From contig CM057482.1 in NCBI GenBank assembly GCA_030035585.1, forward strand, positions 59,028,828 to 59,092,827: a DNA stretch of 64,000 bases. The letters are read 5' to 3'. This stretch comes from Dugong dugon (taxonomy: Eukaryota > Chordata > Mammalia > Sirenia > Dugongidae). The notes beneath the pieces are model-generated. The model saw only the letters and a list, made by a program, of their open reading frames with translations, had not been told where the DNA came from and ran no database searches. Made by a program: the position numbers and the translations under genes. This document shows, piece after piece, positions 23,040-34,640 of the stretch (positions within the stretch are counted from its first letter, which is position 1; the number at the start of each line of letters is the position of its first letter).

Positions 23040-26000
23040 GAATGTTTTCTTCTGTGTTTAAACCTTTTCTTGAGTTATTATAATAGTGGCCTTATACAAT
23101 ATTTGTCCTGTGACTGAATAAATTCACCAGCATAATGCCCTCCAGATTCCTCCATGTTATAAGATGTTTCACCACTTCATCGTTGTTCTTTATCATTGCG
23201 TAGTATCCTATTGTGTGGATATACCATAATTTTTTATCCATTCATCCATTGATGGGCACCTAGGTTGTTTCCATCCTTTTGCTATTGTGAACAGTGCTGC
23301 AATGAACATGGGTGTGCATATATCCTATTCGTGTGACGGCTCTTGTTTCTCTAGGATATTTTCCAAGGGATAGCTGGATCATATGGTACTTCTATTTCTA
23401 GCTTTTTAAGGAAGTGCCAAATCGATTTCAAAAGGGGTTGTACCATTTTACTTTCCCACCAACAGTGTATAAGTGTTCCAGTCTCTCCACAACCTCTCCA
23501 GCATTTATTATTTTGTGTTTTTTGGATTAATGCTAGCCTTGTTGGGGTGAGATGATATCTCGTTGTAGTTTTGATCTGCATTTCTCTAATGGCTAATGAT
23601 TGCTAGCATTTCTCATGTGCCTGTTAGCCGCCTGAATATCTTCTTTGGCAAAGTACCTGTTCATATCCTTTGCCATTTTTTAATTGGATTATTTGTCTTT
23701 TTGTTGTTCAGGTTTTGCAGTATCTTGTAGATTTTAGAGATTAGACGCTGAATGGATTTGTCATAGCCAAAATTTTTTTCCCAGCCTGTAGGTTGTCTTT
23801 TTACTCTTTTGGTGAAGACTTTGGATGAGCATAAGTGTTCAATTTTTAGGAGCTCCCAGTTATCTAGTCTCTCTTCTGGTGTTTGTGCATTGTTACTTAT
23901 GGTTCACATTGTGTTTATCCCTTGTATTAGGGCTCCTAGCATTGTCCCTATTTTTTTCTCCCATGATCTTTATCGTTTTTGATTTTATATTTAAGTCCTT
24001 GATCCATTCTGAGTTAGTTTTTGTGCATGCTGTGAGGTATGGGTCTTGTTTCAGTTTTTTGCAGATGGATATCCAGTTATGCCAGCACCATTTGTTAAAG
24101 AGACTATCTTTTCCCCAATTAACCATCTTTGGGCCTTTGTCAAATATCAGCTGCTCATAGGTGGATGAATTTATGTCTTGATTCTCAATTCTGTTCCATT
24201 GGTCTGTGTATCTGTTGTTGTACCAGAACCAGGCTGTTATGACTACTTTGGCAGTACAATAGGTTCTGAAATCAGGTAGTGTGGGCCTCTCACTTTGTTC
24301 TTCTTCTTGAGTAATGCTTTACTTATTCAGGGCCTCTTCCTTTTCCATATGAAGTTGGTGATTTGTTTCTCCATCTCATTAACAAATGCCGGTGGAATTT
24401 GGATCGGGATTGCGTTGTATCTGTAGATTGCTTTGGGTAGAATTGAAATTTTCACAATGTTGAGTCTTCCTATCCGTGAGCGAGCTATGTTTTTCGAGTT
24501 ATGCACGTCTTTTTTGGTTTCTTGCAGTACTGATTCGTAGTTTTCATTGTATAGGTCTTTTACTTCTCTGGTTAAATTTATTCTTAAGTATTTTATCTCC
24601 TTGGAGGCTATTGTAAATAGTATTGATTTGGTGATTTCCTCTTTGAGGTTCTCTATGTTGCTGTAAAGGATTCCAACTGATTTTTGTATGTTTATCTTGT
24701 ACGGTGAAACTTTGCTGAAATCTTCTATTAGTTCCAGTAGTTTTCTTGTGGATTCTTTGGGGTTTTCTGTGTATAAGAGCAAATCATTTGCAAATAGAGA
24801 TGCTTTGACTTCTTCCCTACCAATTTGGATGTGCTTTTTTTCTTTTTCTAGCCTAATTACTCTGGCTAGGACCTCCAGCACAATGTTGAATAAGAGTGGT
24901 GATAAGGGCATCATTGTCTGGTTCTCGTTCTTAAGGGGAATGCTTTCAAAGTTTTTCCTTTTTGGATGATGTTGACTTTCGGCCAACATAAATGCCCTTA
25001 ATTACATAGAGGAATTTCCCTTCTATTCTTAATTGTTGAGAGTTTTTAATCATGAATGGGTGTTCGACTTTGTCAAATGCCTTTTCTGCATCGACTGATA
25101 ACATCATGTGGTTCTTGTCTTTTGTTTTATGTGATGGAGTACATTGGTTGTTTTTCTAATGTTGAACCATCCTTGCATACCTGGTATAAATCCCACTTGA
25201 ACATGGTGAATTTTTTTTTATATGTTGCTGGATTCTACTGGCTAGAATTTTTGAGGATTTTTGTGTCAACGTTCATGATGAATATTGGTCTGTAATTTTC
25301 TTTTTTTGTGGCGTCTTTACCTGGTTTGGTATCAGGGTTATGCTGGCTTCATAGAATGAGTTTGGGAGTATTCCATCTTTTCTATGCTCTGAAGTACTTT
25401 TAGTAGTAGTGGTGTTAACTCTTCTCTGAAAGTTGGGAAGAATTCTCCAGTGAAGCCATCCAGGCCAGGGCTTTTTTTCTGTTTGTTTGTTTGGAGTTTT
25501 TTAACTGCCTTTTCAATCTCTTCTTTTCTTATGGGTTTATTTAGTTGTTGTACCCTTTTTTGTGTTAGTTTAGGTAAGTAGTGAGTTTCTAGAAATTGGT
25601 CCATTTCCTCTAGGTTTTCAAATTTGTTAGAGTACAATTTTTCATAGTATTCTGTTATGATTCTTTTAATTTCACTTGAGTCTGTTGTGGTATCACCCAT
25701 TTCATTACTTATATGGGTTATCTGCTTTCTCTCCTGTTTTTCTTTCGTCAGTTTGGCCAGTGATTTATCAATTTTGTTGATCTTTTAAAAGAACCAGCTT
25801 TTGGTCTTGTTAACTCTTTCAATTGTTTTTCTATTCTCTATTTCATTTAATTCTGCTCTGATTCTTATTATTTCCTTTCTTCTGACGCCTGAGGGCTTCT
25901 TTTGCTGCTCTCTGTCTTCTTATTCTAGTTGTAGGGTTAATGTTTTGATTATGGCCCTTTCATCTTTTTGAATGTGTGCATTTATTGCTCTAAACTGACC

Positions 26001-26935
26001 TCTGAGAACTGCTTTTGCTGTGTCCCAAAGGTTCTGGTAGGATGTGTTTTCATTCTCATTTGATTCTATCAATGTCTTTATTCCATCCTTAATTTCTTCT
26101 ATAAGCCAGTAGTTTTTGAGCAAAGTGTTGTTCAGTTTCCAAGCGTTTGATTTTTTCCCTTGCTTTTTGTGTTGTTCACTTCCACTTTTATGGCTTTATG
26201 GGCAAAAAAGATGCTTCGTAATATTTCAGTGTTTTGGATTTTGTTAGCGCTTGCTTTATGGCCTAATATGTGGTCTATTCTGGAGAATGTTCTATGTTTT
26301 TTGGGAAAAAAAGTATACTTGGTTGCTATTGGGTGCAGTATTCAGTATATGTCTACTAGATCAAGTTGGTTGATTGTAGCATTTATTTCTTCCAAGTCTT
26401 TGTTGAGCTTCTTTCTAGATGTTTTGTTCTTCACTGAAAGTGGTGCGTTGAAGTCTCCTAGTACTATTGCGGAGCTGTCTACCTCTCTTTTCAGTGCTGT
26501 TAGAGTTTGTTTTATGTATTTTGGAGCCCTGTCATTGAGTGCATAAATATTTTTTATAGTTACATCCTCCTGGTGTATTGACTCTTTAATCATTATATAG
26601 TGTCCTTCCTTATCATTTGTGGTGGATTTTACTTTAAAGTGTATTTTGTCAGAGATTAGTATTGCCTCTCCTGCTCTTTTTTGAGTGTTGTTTGCCTTGA
26701 TATATTTTTTCCAGCCTTTGAGTTTTAGTTTTTTTGTGTCTTTAAGCCTAATTGTGTCTCTTGTAGGCAGCATGTAGATGGATCATGTTTTTTTATCCAA
26801 TCTGCCACTCTCTGTCTCTTTATTAGTGCATTAAGTCTATTTACATTCACCGTAATTATTGATAGGTATGAGTTTATTGCTGTTGTTTTGATGTCTTTTT
26901 CTGTGTTTTGTTCACGGTTTCTTTGTTCCACTTAG
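23040..26935 (-). pseudogene. L1 ORF2 (endonuclease, RT, Cys-rich domain), broken
   Basis: Fragments in order on the minus strand. Endonuclease N-terminus at 26725-26931 (ITVNVNRLNALIKRQRV, CCLQETQ with the catalytic Glu). Endonuclease body at 26342-26773 (IVLGDFNAPLS). RT start at 25338-25700 (KSPGLDGFTGEFF). RT core and thumb at 24327-24989 ([17 protein letters not shown], then [10 protein letters not shown]). Connection at 23893-24126 ([11 protein letters not shown]). Cys-rich C-terminal domain at 23351-23581 ([16 protein letters not shown]). ORF2 of L1 normally gives one protein of about 1,270 residues; here it is split by stops and frameshifts. The usual FADD active-site motif reads FAND, losing one metal-binding Asp. 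Confidence 0.9.
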
Positions 26936-27339
26936 TTTTCTGTGCTGAGTCCTTTTTCTTTACGTATTTTCCTTTCATCTTTTTCATTGTTGTTGATTTT
27001 GTGTTTGCTGGGTCTTTACATTTTTCTAGTTTTTTTATTTTGACTTGTGGGATTGTTAGTTTCCTTTGTGGTTATCCTAATATTTACCCTTATTTTTCTA
27101 AATTTATACCAGTCTTTTATTTCCTTATATTGCCTATGTCTACCTTTTTTAAGTCCCTCTTTTTTGTTTATAATGTTGTCATCTTTTACATATTGATATC
27201 TCTATTTCCCTATTTTCAGTGTTTTAGCTTTGGTTTATTTTTATGACTTCCCTATCTGGGTTGATATCTGGTTGCTCTGTCCTGTGTTCTAGTCTTGGGT
27301 TGTTATCTGATGTTACTGATTTTCTAACTGGAGGACTCC

Positions 27340-28297
27340 CTTTAGTATTTCTTGTAATTTTGTTTGGTTTTTGCAAATTCCCTAAACTTCTGTTTATCTG
27401 GAAATGCCCTAATTTCTCCATCATATTTGAGAGACAGTTTTCTTGGGTATGTAATTCTTGGCTGGCAGTTGTTTTATTTCAAGACTTTACATATGTTATA
27501 ACATTGCCTTCTTGCCTGCGTGGTTTCTGCTGAGCAGTCTGAGCTTATTCTTATTGACTCTCCTTTGTAGATGACTTTTCATTTATCCCTATCTGCTCTT
27601 CAAATTCTCTGTTTATCTTTGATTTTGTTAAGTTTGATTATAATATGTCTTCGTGACTTTCTTTTGGGATCTACCTTATGTGGGGTTTGATGAGCATCTC
27701 GGATAGATATCTTGTCATCTTTCATGATATCAAGGAAGTTTTCTGCCAAATCTTCAACAATTCTCTCTGTATTTTCTGTTATCTCCCCCAGTTCTGGTAT
27801 TCCAATCACTCGTAGGTTATTCCTCTTGATAAATTCTCACATAATTCTTCGGGTTTCTGTTTTTAATCCCTTTATGTGATTATTTCTTCAAATAAGTTGG
27901 TGTCAAGTACTTTATCTTCAGTCTTGCTAATTCTGACTTCCATTGCCTTAATTCTGCTCCTATGACTTTCTATTGAGTTGTCTAATTCTGAAATTTTATT
28001 GTTAATCTTCTGGAATTCTGATTGTTGTCTGTCTATGGATTCTTGCAGCCTGTCAAATTTGTCATTATGTTCTTCTCTAATCTTAATTTTCTTTATTGAG
28101 TGTTCTGCTTTTTGATTAATTTCTTTCCTAATTTCTTGAAGAGTTCTGTATATTAATCTTTTGTATTCTGCTTCCAATAATTCCAATAAATTTTCCTCAT
28201 CTGGAAAATTTCTAGATTCTTTATTTTGGGAGCTTGCTGAAGCCATCATGGATTGCCTCTTTATATGATTTGATATTGACTGTTGTCTCCGAGCCAT
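27340..28297 (-). pseudogene. L1 ORF1 (RNA-binding chaperone), broken
   Basis: Start ATG at 28297. The first frame (141 residues, 28297 to 27872) is charged and heptad-rich (LEAEYKRLIYRTLQEIRKEIN; DRLQESIDRQQSEFQKINNKISELDNSI in consecutive parts), the coiled-coil that trimerises ORF1p. After a stop, 27809-27600 encodes the RRM-domain region (IGIPELGEITENTERIVEDLAENF, then ISIRDAHQ). The C-terminal domain can be traced to about 27340 (ARRQC, QPRITYP in shifted frames). Known family role: binds L1 RNA and forms the RNP. Here it cannot be full length. Confidence 0.88.
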
Positions 28298-29670
28298 CAG
28301 TAAGTTATTTTTTTAATTTATTTTATGTTTGTTTACTGTGCTTAGCTTCTTGTTTTGTTTTAATATGCCCAAATAGGCTGCTCACATGAGATAGTTTGAT
28401 TATTGGCAACTTTGAAGCTCTAATGTCCTGTCACCAGGTGGTTAGACCTGTTACTAGGTATGTGATCTCAGGAGTCTGCCTACTCCTCCTGTATGGATTC
28501 AGCTCAGGTGTCCAGGTAGATAGCCACCAAGTGTGTGCTTTAGGCTTTCACTTACAGTTCTAGACAGACATGGGTGTTTGATGTCAGCACAGGTCTCTGG
28601 CTGCAGCAGGGGGACACACTCTGAGTAAGGCAGGGGGCTGGTGGCCACCCCCAAGTGTCCAGGAGAAAGGAATGTCCCTGTTCCCTAGAATGTGTCAGTG
28701 GGTGGATTTTGCAGCCAAACTGTGAGCACCCAGTGCTGTTGGCTGTAAGGACTGGGAGGGTACTTCTTGTTCATAGGCCCCATCATAGGTGGCTAGGTGG
28801 CATGGGTGGAGTCACCAATCCTCAGGCCCCTTAGGTGGGTAGGTGAAGACACTGTTTAATGGGCAGAGCAGTGTCAAATTTCATGAACCTTCCACTTCAC
28901 AGCTGAAACAGTTCAATTTAGAGTTCTGGAATATACCTTGTTGTACTGTGGTATTGATGGTCTACACTGTTGAGATTGGCCCACACAAACCTATGCAGGG
29001 GAGAAGGCACTCAAAGTCCGTGGATCCCTTATGCCTGTTCCTAGGCATAGGACCTGTGCCTACCCTGCGTTCCTGGCTTAGGGGACCTGGCAGTTAGTTT
29101 TTAGCTGTTAATTTGTTTACTCTCCAAAGCCGGGATAATGGCTCTGGGTGCGTGAAGGATCCTACTTCCATCCTAGGGGGGACTTGGCAATTGCTGAAGC
29201 CAGTCCAGGACCCAGTGAAGAGAAAGCAGCAGGGAGGTAAATGGGAGAGAGGTTGTTTGCTAAGGGGGGTGTTTTTGATCCGCGCAGTAGGCCGTACGCA
29301 AGTACTTATCTTCAGCCAATCTAGGGCTGCTTCTCACTGGTTCTGGGTAGCCGAGTAGAATGTCTGCAGCTGGATCTCTCCCAGTGCAGAATATGCCTCC
29401 CGAACACTGCTGCTTGCCTGCCTCACCACTCACCCATGAGCTGATCAGGCCTGAAGGGACCAGGCTCTCACTGGGTCAGGTCTGGCAACTACTGGCTGCT
29501 TCTGAACCATCTCTCTCTCCCAGTGCCTCAGTCCAGTTCCTTAATTTTTCCTTAGATGTTCAGGGCTCTTAGATCATCATATAAAATTTATTCACTCTTT
29601 GGGAGGGTATTTGTTGTAAGAGGGTCCACCAGAAGCATCTGACTACTCCACCATCCTGGCCCTGCCTCCC
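28298..29670 (-). promoter_or_regulatory. L1 5' UTR with internal promoter region
   Basis: About 1.37 kb upstream of the ORF1 start with no coding potential on the element strand. In L1 this region holds the internal RNA polymerase II promoter. It is more GC-rich than the surrounding sequence. Several plus-strand openings (28843-29572) are antisense to the UTR and have no recognisable product. Confidence 0.75.
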
Positions 29671-30197
29671 TTTTTTTTAATCATTGCCATTTTAATGGGG
29701 TGAGGGGATATCTCATAGTGGATTTGATTTGCATCTCCTTAACGGCTAATGATGTTGAATATCTTTTCATGTGGTTATTGACCTTTTTAATATCCTCTTC
29801 AGTGAACTGTCTGTTCAAGTCCTTTTTCCATTTTTTATTGGGTTTTTCGTCTTTTGTTTTTAAGTTGTAGAAGTTTAATATATATTTTGGATATTAGGCT
29901 CTTATTCAATATGTGTTTCCTGAAAATGTTCTCCCTGTAGGATGTTTTTTCACTTTGTTGATAAAGTCCTTTGATGTTCAAAAGTATTTAATTTTTATGT
30001 GGTCCCATTTATCTATTTTGTCTTTTACTGCTCAAGATTTGTTGGTATATATAATAATCTGTCATTAAACACTGGGTCCCACAACTCTACCCCTACATTT
30101 TCTTCTAAAAATTTTATGGTTTTAGTTTTCATATTTAGGTCCTTGATTAATTTTATATTGTTTTTTGTGTATGATGTGAGGCATGGATCTTGTTTCA

Positions 30198-30330
30198 TCC
30201 ATAGGGTTTTCTTGGCTGTAATCTTTATGGAAGCAGATCTGAAGGCCTTTCTTCCATGGTGCCACTAGGTGTGTTTGAGCTGCCAACTTATAGGTTAGTA
30301 GTTGATCACAAACTGTGCCACCCACAGGCC
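30198..30330 (-). mobile_element. AfroSINE variant, truncated
   Basis: Antisense SINE with catagggttttcttggctg, taatctttatggaagcag and a degenerate tRNA-like head at the far end (ctgccaacttataggttagt). It belongs to the form with ttttcttggctgta that is also at 58246-58432. Confidence 0.8.
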
Positions 30331-31725
30331 TTAATGAACTGAATATCCATGAAGAAAAAGATAAATATATCTTCATTCCTACTCACACCATACGTAAAAA
30401 AAATCAATTCTAGAAGGATCATAGAGCTAAATTTCAAGGGTAAAACAATAAAGTTTCTAGGAAATACTATGAGAAAGTATCAAATTTTGGTGGCTAGGCA
30501 ATTATTACTTATTCAAGACACAAAAAGTACTAACCATGAAGGAAAATATCAACAAATTGGACTGCACTAATATTAGACACATTTGTTATATTTAAATATG
30601 CCATTAAAAGAGTGAAAAAGCATCCACAGAGGGGACAAGATATTCTAAATATGAACATCCAGCGTAGGACTCAAACCTACAGTCTATAAAGACCTCCTTC
30701 AAGTTAATAAGGCAAAGACAGATGGCATAACGCATTTTTATGCAAATAATGCACGCCTTCTGTGTTTGTTTTCCAACTGCACCCTCCCCCGTGAAGTATT
30801 TTCATAAGTCTGCTAAGCTAATTTTTTTTTACAGAAACATGTGGAAGAGGATTGGCAAGGAGGTGCTTGTGAGGGTGCCTCATGGTGGGGCAGGGAGAGC
30901 GCGGCCAGCAAACAAGTGGAGAAAGTATGCTTTATTTGCTTAAAAATACAGTAATCAGAAAATCGACAAAGGGCTTGAACAGACACTTCACAAAAGAAGA
31001 TGCACTCAACATCTTTAGTCATCAAGGAAGTGCCAAGGAAAACCACAGTGAGGTACACATTGCCAGAATGCCTAGCTGAAAAACTGGCAATATCAAGTCT
31101 TGCAGAGGAAGGGGAGCAAGTGGAATCTAATAAGCTGCTTGTGGGAGTGGAAAGTAATATAACCATTTTGGAAAAGTGTTTACTAGCATGTCCACCGTAG
31201 GACTGAGTAATTTTCATTCTTAGGTACATACCAATCAGAAGTACGTATACGTGCACCAAAAACAAAACAAAATACTATGCACAAGAATGTTCCTAGTAGA
31301 ATCATTTATAATGGCTGAAAGAGGGAGACAGTCCTAATACCGTTAGCAGCAGAGTGGGTGAATTCACTGTGGTATATTCACACAATGGAATACTCTACAG
31401 GAACAGAAATGGGAAAACTCTGCTTCATGCAACAGCATGGAAGAATCTTACAAATACAATATTGGGAGAACTAAGACAGACACACATAAAAAAGTCATGT
31501 GGAGTGATTCCACTTGTGAGAAGTTCAAAAGTAAACAAAACTGTTAGAAGTCAGTGCTACCTTTGGGGATGAGAGACAGATGGTATGGTTTACCAAGAAC
31601 ATAGGTGAGAGTGGGATTCTGGTAATTAAATTTTTGTGAAAATTCATCCAGCTGTGTATTTATGATCTGTGTGATTTTCTATATGTACACTATACATCAT
31701 TTCAAATGTTTATTCAAAAAATACT
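30331..31725 (+). mobile_element. L1 3' end, interrupted
   Basis: Sense L1 covering the end of ORF2 and the 3' UTR. Landmarks are tgaacagacacttcacaaaag (30977), gtggtatattcacacaatgg (31370) and cttgtgagaagttcaaaag (31514). The frame 31354-31572 gives the ORF2 tail region (TVVYSHNGILYRN). Two L1 segments, up to about 30730 and from about 30952, flank the inverted-repeat element below. Confidence 0.8.
30731..30951. mobile_element. Unclassified inverted-repeat element (MITE-like) in L1
   Basis: About 221 bp that breaks the L1. The ends are inverted repeats: cgcatttttatgcaaataat at the left and, at the right, the reverse complement of a similar sequence (tgtatttttaagcaaataaag). The similarity extends to about 50 bp at each end with mismatches. 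The trinucleotide taa lies just outside each end (30728-30730 and 30952-30954). No coding sequence. TAA duplications would suit a PIF/Harbinger-type MITE, but I do not recognise the family. Confidence 0.55.
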
Positions 31726-32118
31726 AAGTAGCCAGGGTTAAACATCTAATTGCAATACTTAGGATCTGGAAGGAAAGTTAAGACTCATCCTGCCCAGTGC
31801 CTCTATTCTATGGGTTGAACACAGAAGCAGTGTCCAGGGTAAGTGCCCCAAAGATCACTGCCTGCAGAGGAAAGGACTCAGGAGAGCAGAGGGACAAGTG
31901 AGATTTGCATTTTGGGTCATTTTCCTCAGCACATCAATTTTTAAGACATATGTTTAATTATATACTCATTATCTTTTGTGGCTGAGTAATAAGAAAATAA
32001 ATTTGGCATTGTCTTCCCTATTTTGAGAAACTGGTCTATTTCTGTAGCATTTCTATCCATGTCTGTTTTTAGAAATGGGATTTACATCACTTAATTTTCT
32101 GGGTTCATACATTCCTTT
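31726..32118. other. No feature recognised
   Basis: Apparently non-repetitive sequence between an L1 end and an AfroSINE; no sustained frame. Confidence 0.6.
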
Positions 32119-32310
32119 AGGAGTCCTCGGGTGATGCACACAATTAAGACTTCCACTGCTAACTGAAGGATTGGCAGTTCAAGTCCAGATGTACTTCTGT
32201 AGAAAGATCTAGCTATGTATTGCCATTAAAAACCCTCTGGAGCACAGTTCTACTTTGAGATACATGGGTTCGCCATGAGTAGAAATCAGCTGGACAACTG
32301 GTTTGTTTTT
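32119..32310 (+). mobile_element. AfroSINE, diverged
   Basis: Sense copy with aggagtcctcgggtgatgc, aactgaaggattggcagttcaag (B-box region) and ttcgccatgagtagaaatcagc near the end; a T-rich region follows. Confidence 0.8.
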
Positions 32311-32755
32311 GTTTTTTTAATACATTTCTTTGAATGTGTTCATTAGAATAAAAGATCAATAAGCAAGGAGTTTATTGAACTCCGTGCCTGGCTCTGTATT
32401 TTGGGTGTGGTTCATATCTCTACTCCAACATAAATCAGCTATGGGTATTCTTAGCCACAGAGGGCAGAAAATGGAAGAATCTCCACTGCCCACCATCCTT
32501 CTACAGTACAGATCGCAGGCAGGGGCATGTTGGGAAAATAAACAGAATCAGCAGCATCCTGATCCACTTGACCATCTCTCCTCTCACAAAGCATGTAAAA
32601 CAACCAGGCTGTTCACAGAGAATTTTCTCTCCATTAGGAGAGGAGAGGAGGAGGTATTTTCTTCAATTTTATTAGTTCAGTCAGCCAGAACCTATTCAGT
32701 ACCAACTATGTACTCAATACTTCTCCAGGAGTGGAAATGCTAAGTTGAGTCATAT
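32311..32755. other. No feature recognised
   Basis: A 122-residue opening (32375-32743) spans most of this stretch but has no recognisable domain; it may be a chance frame. Confidence 0.4.
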
Positions 32756-32850
32756 ATGTTGTTGTTAGTTGCCAGACTCATGGCAACCTTAAGCATAATA
32801 GAATGAAATGTTTCCCAGTCTCACATCATCTTCATGGTTGTGAAATGTTT
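32756..32850 (-). mobile_element. RTE 3' tail fragment
   Basis: Short antisense tail: gttgttgttagttgcc, gactcatggcaacctt, aatagaatgaaatgtttccc. Confidence 0.6.
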
Positions 32851-33591
32851 GAGTTATACATAGCTCTTGCTTCCTATACCCACAACTTACAAGATGACAA
32901 TCTGGTGGAGGTTTTACAGCACAGGTGCATAATCAACAGAGATGACCAAATACTTAATTCCAATAAGCAGAATCAACATGTGGATTCTGGAAGACTCCTG
33001 CTGTCTCCCTGCCTGAAGGGACAAGGAACTCTCTCCCTGAAAGCTGGCAGAGTTAGCTTAGAGCAGTCTGAGTGTGCACAGGACCCAGCCAGCCATCCTC
33101 CTGTACACTGTGAGCCTCTGTTCCAGACATGGGCACAGAGCCTGCAAAAGCCTCCACAGGGTTAGCACGTCAGAAAGATGGTCTCATCCTCATACCACAG
33201 GTCCTGTGTCTCCTAAAATGGATTCTTCTTCCCCTCATCTACAACCATGAGAAACTCTTTACTCCCACAAAGAAGGATCTGCACGAGGCCTTGGAGACTA
33301 AGAAGTCACATAATTTTAGCAATGAGAAAATTGACATCCATCAGTTGAATGGCATTTCCTAGATCAGGTGGGTGTGGGCAGGACAGGTGAGAAATGAAGA
33401 CTCCTAGGCCAGTGTTTTCAGCACAGCTGTCATCTCAGACTTACTCAGATCCGGGGTCTCTGACACTGACCATGATAAACATGGCCAATGTTACTATAAA
33501 AACTATGACTTCTACCTCACCAGCTGTTTCCTTCAAAATGGAGATGTTTCAGAAACAAACCCCTTACTTGGCATATAACATGTGACTATGA
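32851..33591. other. No feature recognised
   Basis: Apparently non-repetitive; short openings on the plus strand (for example 33129-33362) show no family resemblance. Confidence 0.55.
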
Positions 33592-34024
33592 GGAATAAGG
33601 TATGCCTGACCCAAGCCAAGTCATCTTAAAATGTCTCATATGCATTTGAAAGCTGGACAATGAATAATGAAGACCAAAAAATTGATGCATTTGAATTATA
33701 CGTCCAGAAGAAAGAACAAATTTGTCTTGGAAGAAGTGCAGCCAGAAAGTTCTTTAGAAGGGAGGACGTCGAGACTTTGTCTCACGTACTTTGGACATGT
33801 TATTAAAAGGGATCAGTCCCTGAGGAAGGAAATCATGCTTGGTAAAGTAAAGGGTCAGCAAAAAACAGGAAGACCTTCAATGAGATGGATTGACACACTG
33901 GCTGCAATAATAGCCTCAAACATAGCAACGATTGTGAGGAAGGCACAGGACTGGGTAGTGTTTCATTTTGTTGTACATGGGGTCACTACGGGTTGGAAAT
34001 GACTCCATGGACCTAACAACAACA
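33592..34024 (+). pseudogene. RTE-clade LINE 3' end
   Basis: Frame 33667-34002 reads the C-terminal RTE domain: RKNKFVLEEVQPESS, CLTYFGHVIKRDQSLRKEIM, GRPSMRWIDTLAA. It ends in ggttggaaatgactccatgg and (caa)n. The region upstream of 33667 is shifted. It is 5'-truncated and inactive. Confidence 0.88.
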
Positions 34025-34640
34025 GTGGTCAAATACAAAACAATCCGACTCAGGTCAGGAGAGACTTTACTAGAAAGGATCATTACATAACAGGAAGAGT
34101 TCATGCAATAGAGGGATACTCTGACCTTCAGATCTGCAAGCATCTTAAAGACCAGCATAAAAGCCTTGTCTCTCACAGAATATCCAAGAATATCCAAGGC
34201 TAGAAAGAGCCAGGTGGGGGGCATGGACTATCGAGTCAGGAAGCCCCACAGTTGATCAGGGAAATTTTCCCCTGAGGGTGGACGACTCTTGGAGGAACCA
34301 GTAAGAAGGGTTGTGCTCTGCTCAAATGCTAAGGGCAACCCAAACTTCAGGGTTTCAGGAAGGAAAGAAGCCTGACAATTTTGGTCAAGTTACTGAAAGC
34401 TTTGTCCAGATTACTCAGTGGGGATTAACACTACAGTCAGTAATTTATGAGGCAAGGATGGAAATTTGCAAGGTCTGTGTCTGGCCTTGTCAAATATAAA
34501 CAAGGGGGCATCCATGAGTCTTATCTAAGTCACATGGGAGGGGTGGTTCTTTGCAGTAAGCCATTTCCTGGATCACAGAGAATGGAGGAATTCCTTAACT
34601 GTTGCTATTTTCCAGGACCACAGGGCTCAGGTGAGGTTTA
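34025..34640 (-). mobile_element. Possible retroviral LTR, unassigned
   Basis: The minus strand ends with a segment resembling an LTR 3' portion (ttctagtaaagtctctcctg then tgacctgagtcgg), and a Pol II promoter-like or polyadenylation-like order is possible. No partner LTR and no clear duplication were found. This is a suggestion from sequence style only. Confidence 0.3.

Larger units (their letters stand above)
22086..29670 (-). mobile_element. Near-full-length L1 (about 7.6 kb), reverse orientation
   Basis: All L1 parts are in order on the minus strand: 5' UTR (29670 to 28298), ORF1 (28297 to about 27340), ORF2 (about 26935 to 23040) and 3' UTR (about 23039 to 22086). The 5' start, read on the minus strand, is gggaggcagggccaggatgg, the usual opening of a complete L1. 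A T-rich run at 22076-22092 is the tail in reverse. Premature stops and a changed RT active site make it inactive. It lies inside an older L1 of the same orientation. A clear target duplication could not be fixed because both junctions are T-rich. Confidence 0.9.
21405..30197 (-). mobile_element. Older L1 that hosts the full-length L1
   Basis: Reverse-strand L1 fragments at 21405-21487, 21687-22085 and 29671-30197. They match the same ORF2 3' portion as 1-1600 and 29.7-30.2 kb (for example tatggctatataatattcc near 21757, ggggatatctcatagtgg near 29706). The phrase broken at about 22085 (ttccatttttc) continues at about 29671 (aatcattgccattttaatg). An AfroSINE lies at 21488-21686. The copy has no usable frame. 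Confidence 0.85.

Noticed and set aside
28843..29572. Three plus-strand openings of 70-84 residues
   Set aside because: They are antisense to the L1 5' UTR, which is GC-richer and so has fewer chance stops.
30361..30943. Possible small protein genes on both strands
   Set aside because: They fall within the L1 3' end and the inverted-repeat element; the frames cross element boundaries.
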